Shown one piece after another: positions 30,611-39,847 of a stretch of DNA of 40,975 bases. The DNA comes from F23-B02 sp963640555. GTDB lineage: Bacteria > Bacillota > Clostridia > Oscillospirales > Oscillospiraceae. The stretch lies in contig CAVHZB010000011.1 of the NCBI GenBank assembly GCA_963640555.1, positions 1 to 40,975 on the forward strand. Reading direction: 5' to 3'. Under the pieces are notes generated by a model. The model was not told the DNA's origin and made no database searches. It was given only the letters and a program-made list of their open reading frames with translations. How positions within the stretch are numbered: position 1 is the first letter of the stretch; the number at the start of each line of letters is the position of its first letter. Made by a program: the position numbers and the translations under genes.

Positions 30611-32698
30611 TCACTGAAGCAGTTTGCCCTCGGTATCGGTGACATCCGTAGCGGATTTGAGGCTGAAATACGCCTCGAGTATCTCCTGTGCGATGGGCGC
30701 GCAGTTTGCGCCCGCACCGCCGCGCTCTACGACGATGGCGATGGCGATCTCGGGATCCTCAAACGGCGCGTAGCAGATGAATATACCGTCGTTCGTGACC
30801 GACTCGCCCTTCTGGGCGGTACCTGTCTTTGCGGCAACGGTGGTCATCGTGTAGCTGCTGAGCGAGCTCTTTGCGACAAGGCGCATGCCCTCATGCACCG
30901 CGTCCCAGTTATACTGGGCGCTCTCCACGGTGCTGAGCACCTCGTCCTCGCGCTCGTACACATTTTCGCCGTAGTTGAAGCTGCGGACATATTTGAGTAT
31001 CGACGCGCTGTGGCGGGTACCGCCGTTTGCTATTGCCGCGCAGTACTCGGCGAGCTGGAGCGGAGTGAACAGGCTGTCGGACTGACCGATGGCCGCCTGC
31101 ATGGTATGGCCTATCGACCAGCTCTCACCGGTGAGCTCCTCATGGTTTTCGCGGTTTGCCATGTTGCCCTTGCTCTCGGGCAGCTCTATGCCGGTGTACT
31201 CGCCGAGTCCGAGCTTGGAGGCATAGAGATCGAGCTTGTCTATACCGAGATCGTGACCGGACGAGTAGAAGAAAATGTTGCATGAATGCTGAAGTGCGCC
31301 GGTAACATTGAGATAGCCGTGGTAGAGCTTCTGATTGTTCTGCGTGTATATCCAGCAGTAGGGCGCATATCCGTACTCGGCATAGCGCGTGTACTGACCG
31401 CGGCATTCGATCGTGGTACCGGTATTTATTATGCCCTCGGTAAGCGCCGCTATAGCGGTGCACGGCTTGAAGGTCGAGCCGGGCGCATAGCCGCCGAGCA
31501 GGGCTCGGTTGTACAGAGGCGAATTTTTCGCAGTCGATATTTCCGTATATTTGAGCAGCAGCTCGCTTGGATCGTAGGTCGGCCAGCTTGCTATTGCCAG
31601 AGGCTCGCCGGTCTTGACATTCACGACGACCACCGCAGCGCCTGTTATCTCATCTTCCTTTTCCGTATATGTTCCGTTGGCTATCTGCTCGTTTTTCTTT
31701 GCCTCGAGCTTTGCCGTTATCGACTCAACGCCGTTTTCCAGTGCAAGCTCCGCCGCCTCCTGAAGTGCGATATCTATCGTCAGATATACATTGTTTCCCG
31801 GCTCCGGTTCTTTTATATACTCCTTGCTGATAACCGTGCCGTCAGAGGCCGAGGTCGTGCGCACGGTGCCGTTAGTGCCGTGCAGATACTTTTCAAACGC
31901 AAGCTCCGCGCCGTCCTTACCGACAACCGCATCGGCGGAATAACCCTGCTCCTTATACTTTGCATAGTCGCTGTCGCTCATTGCGCCGGTATAGCCCAGA
32001 ATATGTGCCGCCGCCGAGGTGCTGTACTCACGGACATACGACTCCTTGATGTTTACGCCCTCTATCTTGTTCTCGCGCAGCGTTGCGATGAGCTTCATGT
32101 CGGCATCCTCAACGAAGATGTAGTCCGAGGTATTTATAAGATACCGGACGTTGACCGCATAGCGCACTCCGGCAATTATTCTCGCTTCCTCCGCGCTGTA
32201 GTTACTGTCGATATCATACCTTTCACGCATGCTGGAGAGTATCTCTACCGCACTCGCGTCCTCGGGCACATCGTTCTGCTTCATATAAGCATCCAGCCGC
32301 GCCTGATCCTGCTCGGTCACATTTTCAAACTCAAACGGCGGACTCTTTGTTATCGGCAGATCGTCGATGTAATCATCACCGTATTCGCGGATCATATTGA
32401 CGAGCTTGAGTATGGTGGCATTGGAGTCGACGCTGCCGTCGCTGGGGAAAAGCTCGTCGGTATTTATGGTAAGGTTATAGCACGATTTGTTTGTTACGAG
32501 CACTCTGCCGTAGCGGTCGAGAATGTTTCCGCGCGCAGCAGTAACGGTGCTCGTTGTCACCATGTTGTTGCGGCTTTCCTCATAATACTTTTCGCCCTCG
32601 ATTATTTGCAGCTTATACAGTGCGACAACATAAACGGTCAGCAAAACGGCAAAAATCGCGGTGAGCGCTATAAGTCTTTCTTTCTTGATAATATTCAT
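30611..32698 (-). CDS. mrdA: Penicillin-binding protein 2 (elongasome transpeptidase)
   Basis: 695 residues. One N-terminal membrane anchor (about 8-30), a PBP dimerisation domain (about 55-290) and a transpeptidase domain with all three motifs: S408-T-F-K411, S472-C-N474 and K624-T-G626. It cross-links peptidoglycan during lateral wall growth together with RodA and the Mre proteins. The ATG at 32698 has GAGG seven bases upstream. It follows mreD by 31 bp, the standard mreC-mreD-mrdA order. Confidence 0.95.
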   Translation of the reverse strand: MNIIKKERLIALTAIFAVLLTVYVVALYKLQIIEGEKYYEESRNNMVTTSTVTAARGNILDRYGRVLVTNKSCYNLTINTDELFPSDGSVDSNATILKLVNMIREYGDDYIDDLPITKSPPFEFENVTEQDQARLDAYMKQNDVPEDASAVEILSSMRERYDIDSNYSAEEARIIAGVRYAVNVRYLINTSDYIFVEDADMKLIATLRENKIEGVNIKESYVREYSTSAAAHILGYTGAMSDSDYAKYKEQGYSADAVVGKDGAELAFEKYLHGTNGTVRTTSASDGTVISKEYIKEPEPGNNVYLTIDIALQEAAELALENGVESITAKLEAKKNEQIANGTYTEKEDEITGAAVVVVNVKTGEPLAIASWPTYDPSELLLKYTEISTAKNSPLYNRALLGGYAPGSTFKPCTAIAALTEGIINTGTTIECRGQYTRYAEYGYAPYCWIYTQNNQKLYHGYLNVTGALQHSCNIFFYSSGHDLGIDKLDLYASKLGLGEYTGIELPESKGNMANRENHEELTGESWSIGHTMQAAIGQSDSLFTPLQLAEYCAAIANGGTRHSASILKYVRSFNYGENVYEREDEVLSTVESAQYNWDAVHEGMRLVAKSSLSSYTMTTVAAKTGTAQKGESVTNDGIFICYAPFEDPEIAIAIVVERGGAGANCAPIAQEILEAYFSLKSATDVTDTEGKLLQ

Positions 32699-32729
32699 CT
32701 GCTGTCCTCACAGGGTATAGGGTGGGTTT

Positions 32730-33248
32730 TTATCTGTTCAGCACGGCTCCGCTCCTGAACGGGAGATACAGGAGCATCACCGGCGGTATGCTCAGAAGTG
32801 TTTGCAGCACGACGGTAAGGAGTGCCGGCACGAGCTCGGTATTGCCGCCCGTGAGCGCAAGCAGGAGCTGCGCCATGCCGCACAGGAGTATCGCGGCAGT
32901 GCTGAATATCATAAACGCGAAAAAGCTTTTGTTTATATAAAACTCTGCGGCAAAGCCCGCGCCGAAGCCGATCACCGGAAACAGGACGGTAAACAGCACG
33001 GTCGTCTCCGAAAACGCCATGTCGGTGAACAGACCGAGAAATATACCGAATACCGCGCCGCGCACACCGCCGAGGTATATGCCCGCCGCGACCGCAGCCG
33101 CGGGAATTATAAAGCCCTTAGCGCCGAATATGCTAATGCGCGAAAACAGCAGGCTTTGCAGCAGCATCACCAGCAGCATATAGACCGCATACTGAAATAC
33201 AACGCGGACCTTTTTCCATTCAAGTATCTGAAAAAGTCTGTTAAGCAA
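32730..33248 (-). CDS. mreD: Rod shape-determining protein MreD
   Basis: 172 residues with about five hydrophobic segments and the MreD pattern (FIIPAAAVAAGIYLGGVRGAVFG, then GLFTDMAF). Integral membrane subunit of the elongasome. The start appears to be TTG 33248, directly after the mreC stop, with a GTGG-rich weak site; the next in-frame Met is inside the first membrane segment (MLLVMLL), so a TTG start is needed for a full protein. It is coupled to mreC. Confidence 0.9.
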   Translation of the reverse strand: MLNRLFQILEWKKVRVVFQYAVYMLLVMLLQSLLFSRISIFGAKGFIIPAAAVAAGIYLGGVRGAVFGIFLGLFTDMAFSETTVLFTVLFPVIGFGAGFAAEFYINKSFFAFMIFSTAAILLCGMAQLLLALTGGNTELVPALLTVVLQTLLSIPPVMLLYLPFRSGAVLNR

Positions 33249-34097
33249 TTATTCCACCACTTCAAAGTCTTTTACAACGAAAACCTGCACGAGCGAGTTC
33301 AGGTCGCAGCCGGGCTTTACCTCGCCATACTCTATCTGACCGCCCGCCTCGGTCTTTACCGAGCTCACGGTCCCGATGACAAGTCCCTGCGGGAACGCGC
33401 CGCCCGAGCCGGAGGTCATTACCGTGTCGCCGGCGAACACCTGTGCGCCGTCGGCCAGATAGCTGAGCTTTACACTGCCCTCCTGCATCATGGCGAAATC
33501 GCCGACGAGAAGTCCGGAGGCGCCGTTTTCGGAGACGAGAGCACCGATGTTCGTATCGAGGTCTATGACGGTGGATACCGTCGCCCATGTGGTGCCGACC
33601 TCGGTGACCTGCCCGACCATCACGCCGTACTCCGTTATAACGCAGTCGCCCACGGCAATATCGGCGCTGCTGCCCTTGCTTATGGTGAACGAATTAGCCC
33701 AGTTGGATGTCGTCCATCCCACCACCTTGGCGGACTCAAGCTGCATATCGCTGTGCTTTTCCTTGAACTCAAGGAGCTGACGGAACCTCTCGTTTTCCTC
33801 TATCGCCGCCTGACCGTTGCGCGCCTGCTCCTGAGCCTCGGTGAGCTCCGCTCGCAGGCGTTCGTTTTCGGCGACGAGCTTGTCATATTCGTAAAGATAG
33901 CCGTATATGCCCTCAAGCCACTCCGCGACCGAGCTTACCATTCGCTGCACCGGCGCCTTTGCGGTACCTGAGATGTTCTGAAAAACTCCGGCGTTTCCCT
34001 TGAGAAGAAGCGAAGCGCCTCCGGCGGCAAGCGCTATGACAAGCACGATAACACCGAGCTTTATTCCGTTTTTCTTTAGATATTCTTTCACATTCAA
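33249..34097 (-). CDS. mreC: Rod shape-determining protein MreC
   Basis: 282 residues if started at TTG 34097, which overlaps the maf stop as TTGA and has AGGAG ten bases upstream; GTG 34091 and an upstream GTG at 34142 are alternatives. A membrane segment at about 12-32 is followed by a coiled coil (about 70-105, YDKLVAENERLRAELTEAQEQ) and beta domains with the family motifs VSENGASGLLVG and TSGSGGAFPQGLVIGTV. It scaffolds the cell-wall elongation machinery on the outer face of the membrane. No mreB is in this window. Confidence 0.93.
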   Translation of the reverse strand: MNVKEYLKKNGIKLGVIVLVIALAAGGASLLLKGNAGVFQNISGTAKAPVQRMVSSVAEWLEGIYGYLYEYDKLVAENERLRAELTEAQEQARNGQAAIEENERFRQLLEFKEKHSDMQLESAKVVGWTTSNWANSFTISKGSSADIAVGDCVITEYGVMVGQVTEVGTTWATVSTVIDLDTNIGALVSENGASGLLVGDFAMMQEGSVKLSYLADGAQVFAGDTVMTSGSGGAFPQGLVIGTVSSVKTEAGGQIEYGEVKPGCDLNSLVQVFVVKDFEVVE

Positions 34098-34660
34098 AGG
34101 ATCTTCACTCCTATTGCCCTGAGCATTTGTCCGAGGCTGCACAGCGGCAGTCCCATAACATTAAAGTAATCGCCCTCTATCCTGCGCACCATGAGTGCGG
34201 CCCTTCCCTGTATACCGTAAGCGCCCGCCTTGTCCATCGGCTCGCCGCTTTTTACATACGCGTCTATCTCGCTTTCCTCAAGCTCGCGGAAATAGACCTT
34301 GGTGCACTCGCTCCGGCACAGCGTTTTACCGCCGTATATCACGGTGACGCCGGTGTAGACCTCGTGCGCGGTCCCCGACAGCGCGGTGAGCATTTTTGCC
34401 GCCTCTGCGGGTGTTTTCGGTTTTCCGAGTATCCTGCCGTCTGCCCACACCACGGTGTCGGCAGCGATTATCAGACTGTCCGGATAAAGCTGCCGTACCT
34501 CCTGTGCCTTTGCCAGCGACAGAGCCTCCGCCGTTTTTGCCGGACCGATGCCGGTCGGCGCGTTCTCCTCACTCCTTGCGGGGCAGACGGTGAATGTAAG
34601 TCCAAGCGCTTCCAGCAGCTCTCTGCGCCGGGGTGAGCCGGACGCAAGCACTATGTCCAT
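34094..34660 (-). CDS. maf: Maf-family nucleotide pyrophosphatase
   Basis: 188 residues from ATG 34660 (GAGGAG about 9 bases upstream); a longer ORF start at 34702 lies inside the U32 gene. Signatures: LASGSPRRRELL (N terminus) and AADTVVWADGRILGKP, with the Maf catalytic Asp. The enzyme hydrolyses non-canonical or canonical NTPs (dTTP/UTP type) and is linked to septum formation in B. subtilis. It sits next to mreC, as in Bacillus. Confidence 0.95.
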   Translation of the reverse strand: MDIVLASGSPRRRELLEALGLTFTVCPARSEENAPTGIGPAKTAEALSLAKAQEVRQLYPDSLIIAADTVVWADGRILGKPKTPAEAAKMLTALSGTAHEVYTGVTVIYGGKTLCRSECTKVYFRELEESEIDAYVKSGEPMDKAGAYGIQGRAALMVRRIEGDYFNVMGLPLCSLGQMLRAIGVKIL

Positions 34661-34661
34661 A

Positions 34662-36749
34662 TCAGTCAACTCCTCTGTAATACAGTCCCCTTGTGAGGTC
34701 ATTGGGCTGGAAATCGCCCTCGCCCTTATATCTTTTAGCCACCTGAACGCACTCGCGCGCGCTCTCCGTGGTAAACATCAGTCTTATGCCCCAGAGTCCC
34801 GCTCCGCACAGCTCGTCATTTTTATCCGCCATGAAGAGCTTGCGGGAGTTATAGATCACATTCCTGTGCTCATATTCCCTGACCACAGGAAACACCGAGC
34901 CCATTCTGTCGGAGAGCTGAGCCGGATTCTGGCATGAGCATGTGCCGAGGCTGTGGCTTATAATGCATTGGTCGGACACCATCAGCGGCAGTCTGCCGTA
35001 AGCGATGAGCTCCGTGTCAACGCTTTTTGCCATGTCGCGCACCTGTGCAAGGCGCATTTCAAACGATGCCGTTGCGGAGAGGAAGCCCATCCTGCGCATC
35101 ATATCCAGCGTGTACGAGTTAAACACATTCATGCCGAAATCGGCACGGATCTTCATGCCGGCCTTGCGGGCGATAACGATATGCCCGACATTTCCGACGA
35201 GCGCCTCGTTGACGCCGCGGTCGAAAAGACCGTGCAGCATTTTATATACCTCGCCTGCCTCATCGTCGGTGATCACCCTCGGCAGCACCGCGACGGGCAC
35301 CGCTCCGCGATCCATGAACGCTCTTACCATATCAAAGCTTTCATGCATAACGCGCACCGGAGCATAAATGTAGTCCGGTCTCGTATCGGCAAGCTCCCCG
35401 GAAAGCTGCTCTGCACACCTGATCTGATATATCATGACGGGATCCGTGACCGTGGGCGTTCCCTTCGGCATATCCGGCACCGGCAGCTTTGCACGCTGCG
35501 GCGGGCAGGCTCTTTTGTCGTTGAGCGAGGTTATGAGCTTGCGCCTGAGCTCGTTTATGGCCGAGGCGGAGAGGTACAGCCCGTCCTGCACTCTGCTCTG
35601 CGCGTCCACGCAGCAGTACGGCGTGCCGCCCGTTTTGCTGAGGCGGTCGCTCAGCGACTGCGCGTCTATCGCCTGTCTTATCGCCTTCTGAGGCTCGGAG
35701 CCGAACGCGACGACCTTGTTTCCGTCATTGTCGATCGCAGCAGCCTTGACGGCCTCGCCGGAGTTTACGACGACATAGAACTTCACCGGAACTCTGCGTT
35801 CCTCCTTGCCGATATACTCCCTGCGGGCATCGGCAAAGAGCTTTGAAGCCGACTTATCGTCCTCGGTCCTCACGCCGAACATATCCCTGCGGTCGCCGTC
35901 GAAATACCCCTGAGTAAATCCGTCGCGTGAGAACGCGTCGGCGAGGGTCTGCATTTCCTCGGCCGTAGGCCTGCGGTGCTCCTTTATAAGCCTTGAATAT
36001 ATGCCGGTGACAACGCCGGTGTACTCCGGGCGCTTCATCCTGCCCTCTATTTTTGCGCACGCAACTCCCGCTTCCTCGAGCTGTATGAGCCGGTCGGCAA
36101 GGCAATTGTCCTTAAGCGACAGCGGGTGGCTGTCCTCAAGCCTGCCGCCCATGGTGTATTCCATCCGGCACGGCTGCGCGCAGGCGCCGCGGTTTCCGCT
36201 TCTCCTGCCTATCAGCGCGGACATATAGCACTGACCGGAGTGGCAGAAGCACAGAGCCCCATGTACGAACACCTCGGTCTCTATAGGTGAGTGCTTTGTA
36301 ATAAACTTTATCTGCTCAAAGCTCAGCTCACGCGCAAGAACGGCTCTTGTAAGACCCATTTCGGCTGCCGCCTGAACTCCCGCAAGATTGTGTATGCTCA
36401 TCTGCGTGCTCGCGTGCAGGGGGATATCCGGCACGGCTTTTTTCAGCACGCTCAGAAGTCCGAGATCCTGCACGAGGATAGCGTCGGCTCCAAGCTCGGA
36501 CACTCTTCCCGCAAGCTCTGCCGCCTGATGCATCTCTCTGTCTCCGACAAGAGTGTTCATGGTGACATAGACCTTGCAGCCGCGTATTCTGCAGTAGCGC
36601 ACCGCTTTTTCAAATTCCTCGTCGCTGAAATTTTTCGCACCGCGGCGGGCATTGAAATTACCGAGTCCCATATAAACCGCATCCGCACCGTTCTGCACTG
36701 CGGCGATGACCGCCTCCGGAGAACCCGCGGGAGAGAGCAATTCAAGCAT
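34662..36749 (-). CDS. Peptidase U32-family protein, RlhA/YdcP-like (23S rRNA hydroxylation)
   Basis: 695 residues. N-terminal U32 domain (ELLSPAGSPEAVIAAVQNGADAVYMG) with the U32 signature EVFVHGALCFCHSGQCYMSALIGRRSGNRGACAQPCR and its Cys cluster, an E-G-R-M-K-R-P-E-Y segment, and a long C-terminal DUF3656-type collagenase-like region. E. coli RlhA of this architecture is needed for 5-hydroxycytidine at 23S rRNA position 2501; despite the name no protease activity need be assumed. I chose ATG 36749 because AGAGG is 7 bases upstream of it but only 1 base from ATG 36755. It is the first gene of the U32-maf-mreC-mreD-mrdA run. Confidence 0.88.
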   Translation of the reverse strand: MLELLSPAGSPEAVIAAVQNGADAVYMGLGNFNARRGAKNFSDEEFEKAVRYCRIRGCKVYVTMNTLVGDREMHQAAELAGRVSELGADAILVQDLGLLSVLKKAVPDIPLHASTQMSIHNLAGVQAAAEMGLTRAVLARELSFEQIKFITKHSPIETEVFVHGALCFCHSGQCYMSALIGRRSGNRGACAQPCRMEYTMGGRLEDSHPLSLKDNCLADRLIQLEEAGVACAKIEGRMKRPEYTGVVTGIYSRLIKEHRRPTAEEMQTLADAFSRDGFTQGYFDGDRRDMFGVRTEDDKSASKLFADARREYIGKEERRVPVKFYVVVNSGEAVKAAAIDNDGNKVVAFGSEPQKAIRQAIDAQSLSDRLSKTGGTPYCCVDAQSRVQDGLYLSASAINELRRKLITSLNDKRACPPQRAKLPVPDMPKGTPTVTDPVMIYQIRCAEQLSGELADTRPDYIYAPVRVMHESFDMVRAFMDRGAVPVAVLPRVITDDEAGEVYKMLHGLFDRGVNEALVGNVGHIVIARKAGMKIRADFGMNVFNSYTLDMMRRMGFLSATASFEMRLAQVRDMAKSVDTELIAYGRLPLMVSDQCIISHSLGTCSCQNPAQLSDRMGSVFPVVREYEHRNVIYNSRKLFMADKNDELCGAGLWGIRLMFTTESARECVQVAKRYKGEGDFQPNDLTRGLYYRGVD

Positions 36750-36781
36750 ATCCATACCTCTGGCATTTTATATAATGAAGA

Positions 36782-36811
36782 ATTATACCACAAACAATGC
36801 TATTGCTACAA
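36782..36811 (-). promoter_or_regulatory. Sigma-A promoter of U32-maf-mreCD-mrdA operon
   Basis: On the minus strand, TTGTAG (36806-36811), 18 bp, TATAAT (36782-36787), 32 bp before the start. Its -35 overlaps the -35 of the divergent dnaD promoter. Confidence 0.7.
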
Positions 36812-36831
36812 GTTAATTTTAATGATATAAT
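36803..36831 (+). promoter_or_regulatory. Sigma-A promoter of dnaD-dnaC operon
   Basis: TTGCTA (36803-36808), 17 bp, TATAAT (36826-36831), about 71 bp upstream of dnaD. It overlaps the divergent U32 promoter. Confidence 0.65.
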
Positions 36832-36902
36832 CTCTCGTGTTAAAGTCCATTGTGTAAACTTTGAGATAAAAATGTTCGGCAAAGGATGTTTGGGTAATCG
36901 GC

Positions 36903-37832
36903 ATGAGCATGGCAGAGCAAAACTTAATATCCGGCGATAACGCCGAAAAGCTCATCGCCGCGCACGACGGCGATGTCGCGCTGCTGTATATCTGGCTGTC
37001 CCGGCGCGGAAAGTTCGACGCTGATGCCGCTGCGCGCGAGCTGTGCAGAACGGCCGGTGAGATCGCAAAGGCGCACGAAAAGCTCGTCCGCATGCAGCTT
37101 TGGCAGACTCCCGCTGCCGGGGCCGAGGCAAAGCTTCCTCCGGCCGAGGAGCTTCCCGAATACACCTCGGAGGACATAGTCCGCCGCTCAAAGGAGGATC
37201 CGGGCTTTCAGGCAGTGATTATGCATGCCCGCAGCAGACTCGGGCGCACGCTCTCGACCTCGGATATGAAAACGCTTTTCGGCATATACGATTATCTGGC
37301 ACTGCCCGCCGACGTCATATTCATGCTCATCGGCTACTGCATAGATGTTTTTACGGAAAAATACGGCCCGGGAAGGCTCCCGTCCATGCGCAGCATTGAG
37401 AAAGAGGCCTACTCGTGGGCAAACAAGGAGATAATCACCATAGAGCAGGCGGATGAGTACATCCGCGCCGCCGCAGAAAGGCGTTCGCGCGCGGGCAGGC
37501 TGAAAACAGCTATGGGGCTGGGCTCCCGCATACTGACGCCTACAGAGCGCAAGTATATGGCGGCGTGGTTCGATATGGGCTTTGACGACGAAGCAATTCT
37601 GATAGCATACGACCGCACGGTGACGAACACCGGAGCGTTAAAATGGGGATATATGAACAAGATCCTTCTCTCATGGCAGGAAAAGGGCATCCGTACCGCC
37701 GACGATGTACGGGAGCGCGACAGTCGCTCTCCGGCAGCAGCGGTCAAAGCGGAAAATCAACACCGCAGCAGCGTCTCAGGTGATGAGCTCAAGCGCCTGC
37801 GCTCAATCTATGAAAAGGTTAAAAACGGTTAA
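36903..37832 (+). CDS. DnaD-domain replication protein
   Basis: 309 residues. N-terminal winged-helix-like part (about 1-75), a linker, then two DnaD/DUF (DnaB_2-type) helical repeats (about 95-170 and 200-270), the second ending in the family-typical LKWGYMNKILLSWQEKGIRT. Proteins of this family (DnaD, DnaB of Bacillus) remodel DNA and load the helicase during replication initiation in Firmicutes. The start is ATG 36903 or ATG 36909; no strong ribosome binding site is seen for either. It is followed 3 bp later by the helicase loader. Confidence 0.9.
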   Translation: MSMAEQNLISGDNAEKLIAAHDGDVALLYIWLSRRGKFDADAAARELCRTAGEIAKAHEKLVRMQLWQTPAAGAEAKLPPAEELPEYTSEDIVRRSKEDPGFQAVIMHARSRLGRTLSTSDMKTLFGIYDYLALPADVIFMLIGYCIDVFTEKYGPGRLPSMRSIEKEAYSWANKEIITIEQADEYIRAAAERRSRAGRLKTAMGLGSRILTPTERKYMAAWFDMGFDDEAILIAYDRTVTNTGALKWGYMNKILLSWQEKGIRTADDVRERDSRSPAAAVKAENQHRSSVSGDELKRLRSIYEKVKNG

Positions 37833-37835
37833 ACA

Positions 37836-38807
37836 ATGTCACTTGACGGAAAGATCCTGGCAAAGGCCAGAGAACAGATCGGACACACTCATGCAAGCAA
37901 TGTCGCAGAGCACTATCTGCGGCAGGAGAAGATATATTCTCACATACCCGAGATACAGAGGATAGACGAGCGTCTGCGCTGTCAGATGTCAGAGCTTGTG
38001 GGACTCACGATAAAGCGCAGCGCCGATCTTACCGAGGCGCTCAAGAGGCTGGAGGACGAAAGCCTCGCGCTGCAGCTGCGCAAGGGCGAGCTTCTGCGCG
38101 AGCACGGCTATCCGGTCGATTATCTTGAGGATATTTACACCTGCCCGAAGTGCAGGGACACGGGCTTTATCGGAAGCCGGATGTGCTCCTGCCTGCACGA
38201 GGCATATAACCGCGAGCTCACGAATGAACTCAGCACGCTTTTGAAAAGCAGCCGCGACAGCTTTGAGAGCTTCGATCTGAGCCTGTACGGTCCTGCATCG
38301 GAGAGCATGAGCATCGTTTTCGAGACCTGCCGCGAATATGCTCACAGCTTTTCGGAGCGCTCGATCAACCTTCTGTTTCAGGGCGGAACGGGGCTCGGAA
38401 AAACATTTCTGTCTGCGTGCATAGCGCGCGTTGTCGCGGAAAGCGGACATTCGGTGTGCTATGACACGGCGGCCTCGGCGCTTGAGGCGTTCGAGCTCAA
38501 GAAATTTGCGCGCGATGCGGAATCGGCGGAGAAGGCCTCCGTCAGGGTCGAAAGAATGCTCGAATGCGAGCTGATGATCCTCGACGATCTCGGCACCGAA
38601 ATGCTCACGCAGATAAGCGTTTCCGCACTCTATACGCTTATAAACACCCGCCTTGTAAACGGCAGGAAGACCATTATAAGCACAAATCTCACCGACGCGG
38701 AGCTTGCAAAAAGATACACTCCGCAGATATGTTCGAGAATAGACGGCGAGTTTACAAAGCTCCCGTTTGTTGGAACGGATATACGACAGCTTAAAAAGGA
38801 GATGTAG
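37836..38807 (+). CDS. dnaC: DnaC/DnaI-type helicase loader ATPase
   Basis: 323 residues. An N-terminal helical region, a zinc-type Cys cluster C103-x2-C106...C117-x-C119, then an AAA+ domain with Walker A GGTGLGKT (183-190) and Walker B LMILDDLG, followed by STN and a C-terminal arginine region (CSRIDG). It places the replicative helicase on DNA. It is cotranscribed with dnaD, which is typical of Clostridia. Confidence 0.95.
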   Translation: MSLDGKILAKAREQIGHTHASNVAEHYLRQEKIYSHIPEIQRIDERLRCQMSELVGLTIKRSADLTEALKRLEDESLALQLRKGELLREHGYPVDYLEDIYTCPKCRDTGFIGSRMCSCLHEAYNRELTNELSTLLKSSRDSFESFDLSLYGPASESMSIVFETCREYAHSFSERSINLLFQGGTGLGKTFLSACIARVVAESGHSVCYDTAASALEAFELKKFARDAESAEKASVRVERMLECELMILDDLGTEMLTQISVSALYTLINTRLVNGRKTIISTNLTDAELAKRYTPQICSRIDGEFTKLPFVGTDIRQLKKEM

Positions 38808-38808
38808 A

Positions 38809-39837
38809 ATGGATCAGCATGAGATAACACGGGAGATCCCTCTGCTCAACGCACAGGGCGAGCTTACCGAGCCGGGCTTTGCAAAAAAGCTTCTGCCGGT
38901 GTACAGGCGAGCGGATATAAAGGCAAGTCCCCTGCGTATAAAGGAGTGGGACTACTACCTTATAAATAACGGCAGATTCGCCCTTGCCCTGACCATCGAC
39001 GATAACGGCTACATGGGGCTTGACTCGATAAGCCTGCTCGATTTTGAGGAGGGCTGGGAGATAACCACAAGTCCGATGTGCTTCATGCCTCTCGGCAAGC
39101 GCAGGCTCCCCGAAACCAGCAAGGCCGGCGACACCACGGCCATCGGCAAAAATTACAGTATTTATTTTAAAAACGACGGCTCCGGTGTGCGCACTCTCAT
39201 CGCGCAGATGAAGAAATTCGGTCCCGCCGGCTCACTGTATGCCAAGGTCGAGCTGTTTGACGAGCCTGAAGAAAGCATGGTCATCGCAACGCCGTTCGAC
39301 AAGCCCGGTCATTTCTACTACAACCAGAAAATAAACTGCCTGCGTGCACGCGGCGAGGTCAGCTACGACGGCAGGACGTATGTTTTCGATCCCGAGAGCA
39401 GCTTTGCCGTGCTCGACTGGGGCCGCGGCGTGTGGACATACAAAAACACATGGTACTGGGGCTCGGCATCCGGCGCGGTGGACGGCGTACCGTTCGGCTG
39501 GAACATAGGCTACGGCTTCGGCAACACCTCGGCCGCCAGTGAAAACATGCTGTTTTATAACGGCAGGGCGCATAAGCTGAGCCAAGTCAAATTCAACATT
39601 CCCGGCGGCGAAAAGGCCTTCATGGAGCCATGGACCTTCACCTCCGACGACGGCAGGTTCGAGATGGACTTCCGTCCGGTGCTCGACCGTGCGTCATGCA
39701 CCGATGTCGGGCTCATAAAGAGCGATCAGCATCAGGTCTTCGGTCTGTTCACCGGAAAGGCCGTGCTCGACGACGGCAAAGCAATAGAAATACGAGACTT
39801 CCCCGGCTTTGCCGAAAAGGTCTCGAACAAATGGTAA
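38809..39837 (+). CDS. DUF2804 family protein
   Basis: 342 residues from ATG 38809 (AAGGAG 8 bases upstream; 1 bp after the helicase-loader stop). It has an opening typical of DUF2804 (REIPLLNAQGELTEPGFAKKLLPVYRR), beta-rich with many Trp/Gly and a conserved DWGRGVWTYKNTWYWG near residues 204-219. No signal peptide. The function of the family is not established; the fold suggests a lipocalin/AttH-like lipid-handling barrel. The next gene is an SCP2-like protein, which would fit lipid binding. Confidence 0.85.
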   Translation: MDQHEITREIPLLNAQGELTEPGFAKKLLPVYRRADIKASPLRIKEWDYYLINNGRFALALTIDDNGYMGLDSISLLDFEEGWEITTSPMCFMPLGKRRLPETSKAGDTTAIGKNYSIYFKNDGSGVRTLIAQMKKFGPAGSLYAKVELFDEPEESMVIATPFDKPGHFYYNQKINCLRARGEVSYDGRTYVFDPESSFAVLDWGRGVWTYKNTWYWGSASGAVDGVPFGWNIGYGFGNTSAASENMLFYNGRAHKLSQVKFNIPGGEKAFMEPWTFTSDDGRFEMDFRPVLDRASCTDVGLIKSDQHQVFGLFTGKAVLDDGKAIEIRDFPGFAEKVSNKW

Positions 39838-39847
39838 GGAGACTCAC

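Noticed and set aside
31286..32758. 490-codon plus-strand ORF opposite the PBP2 gene
   Set aside because: It is a shadow. PBP2 on the minus strand has all catalytic motifs and neighbours in the right order.
36830..36902. A mini-ORF (ATGTTTGGGTAA) upstream of dnaD as a regulatory leader
   Set aside because: Three codons with an AAAGG immediately adjacent is not enough to argue for a leader peptide.
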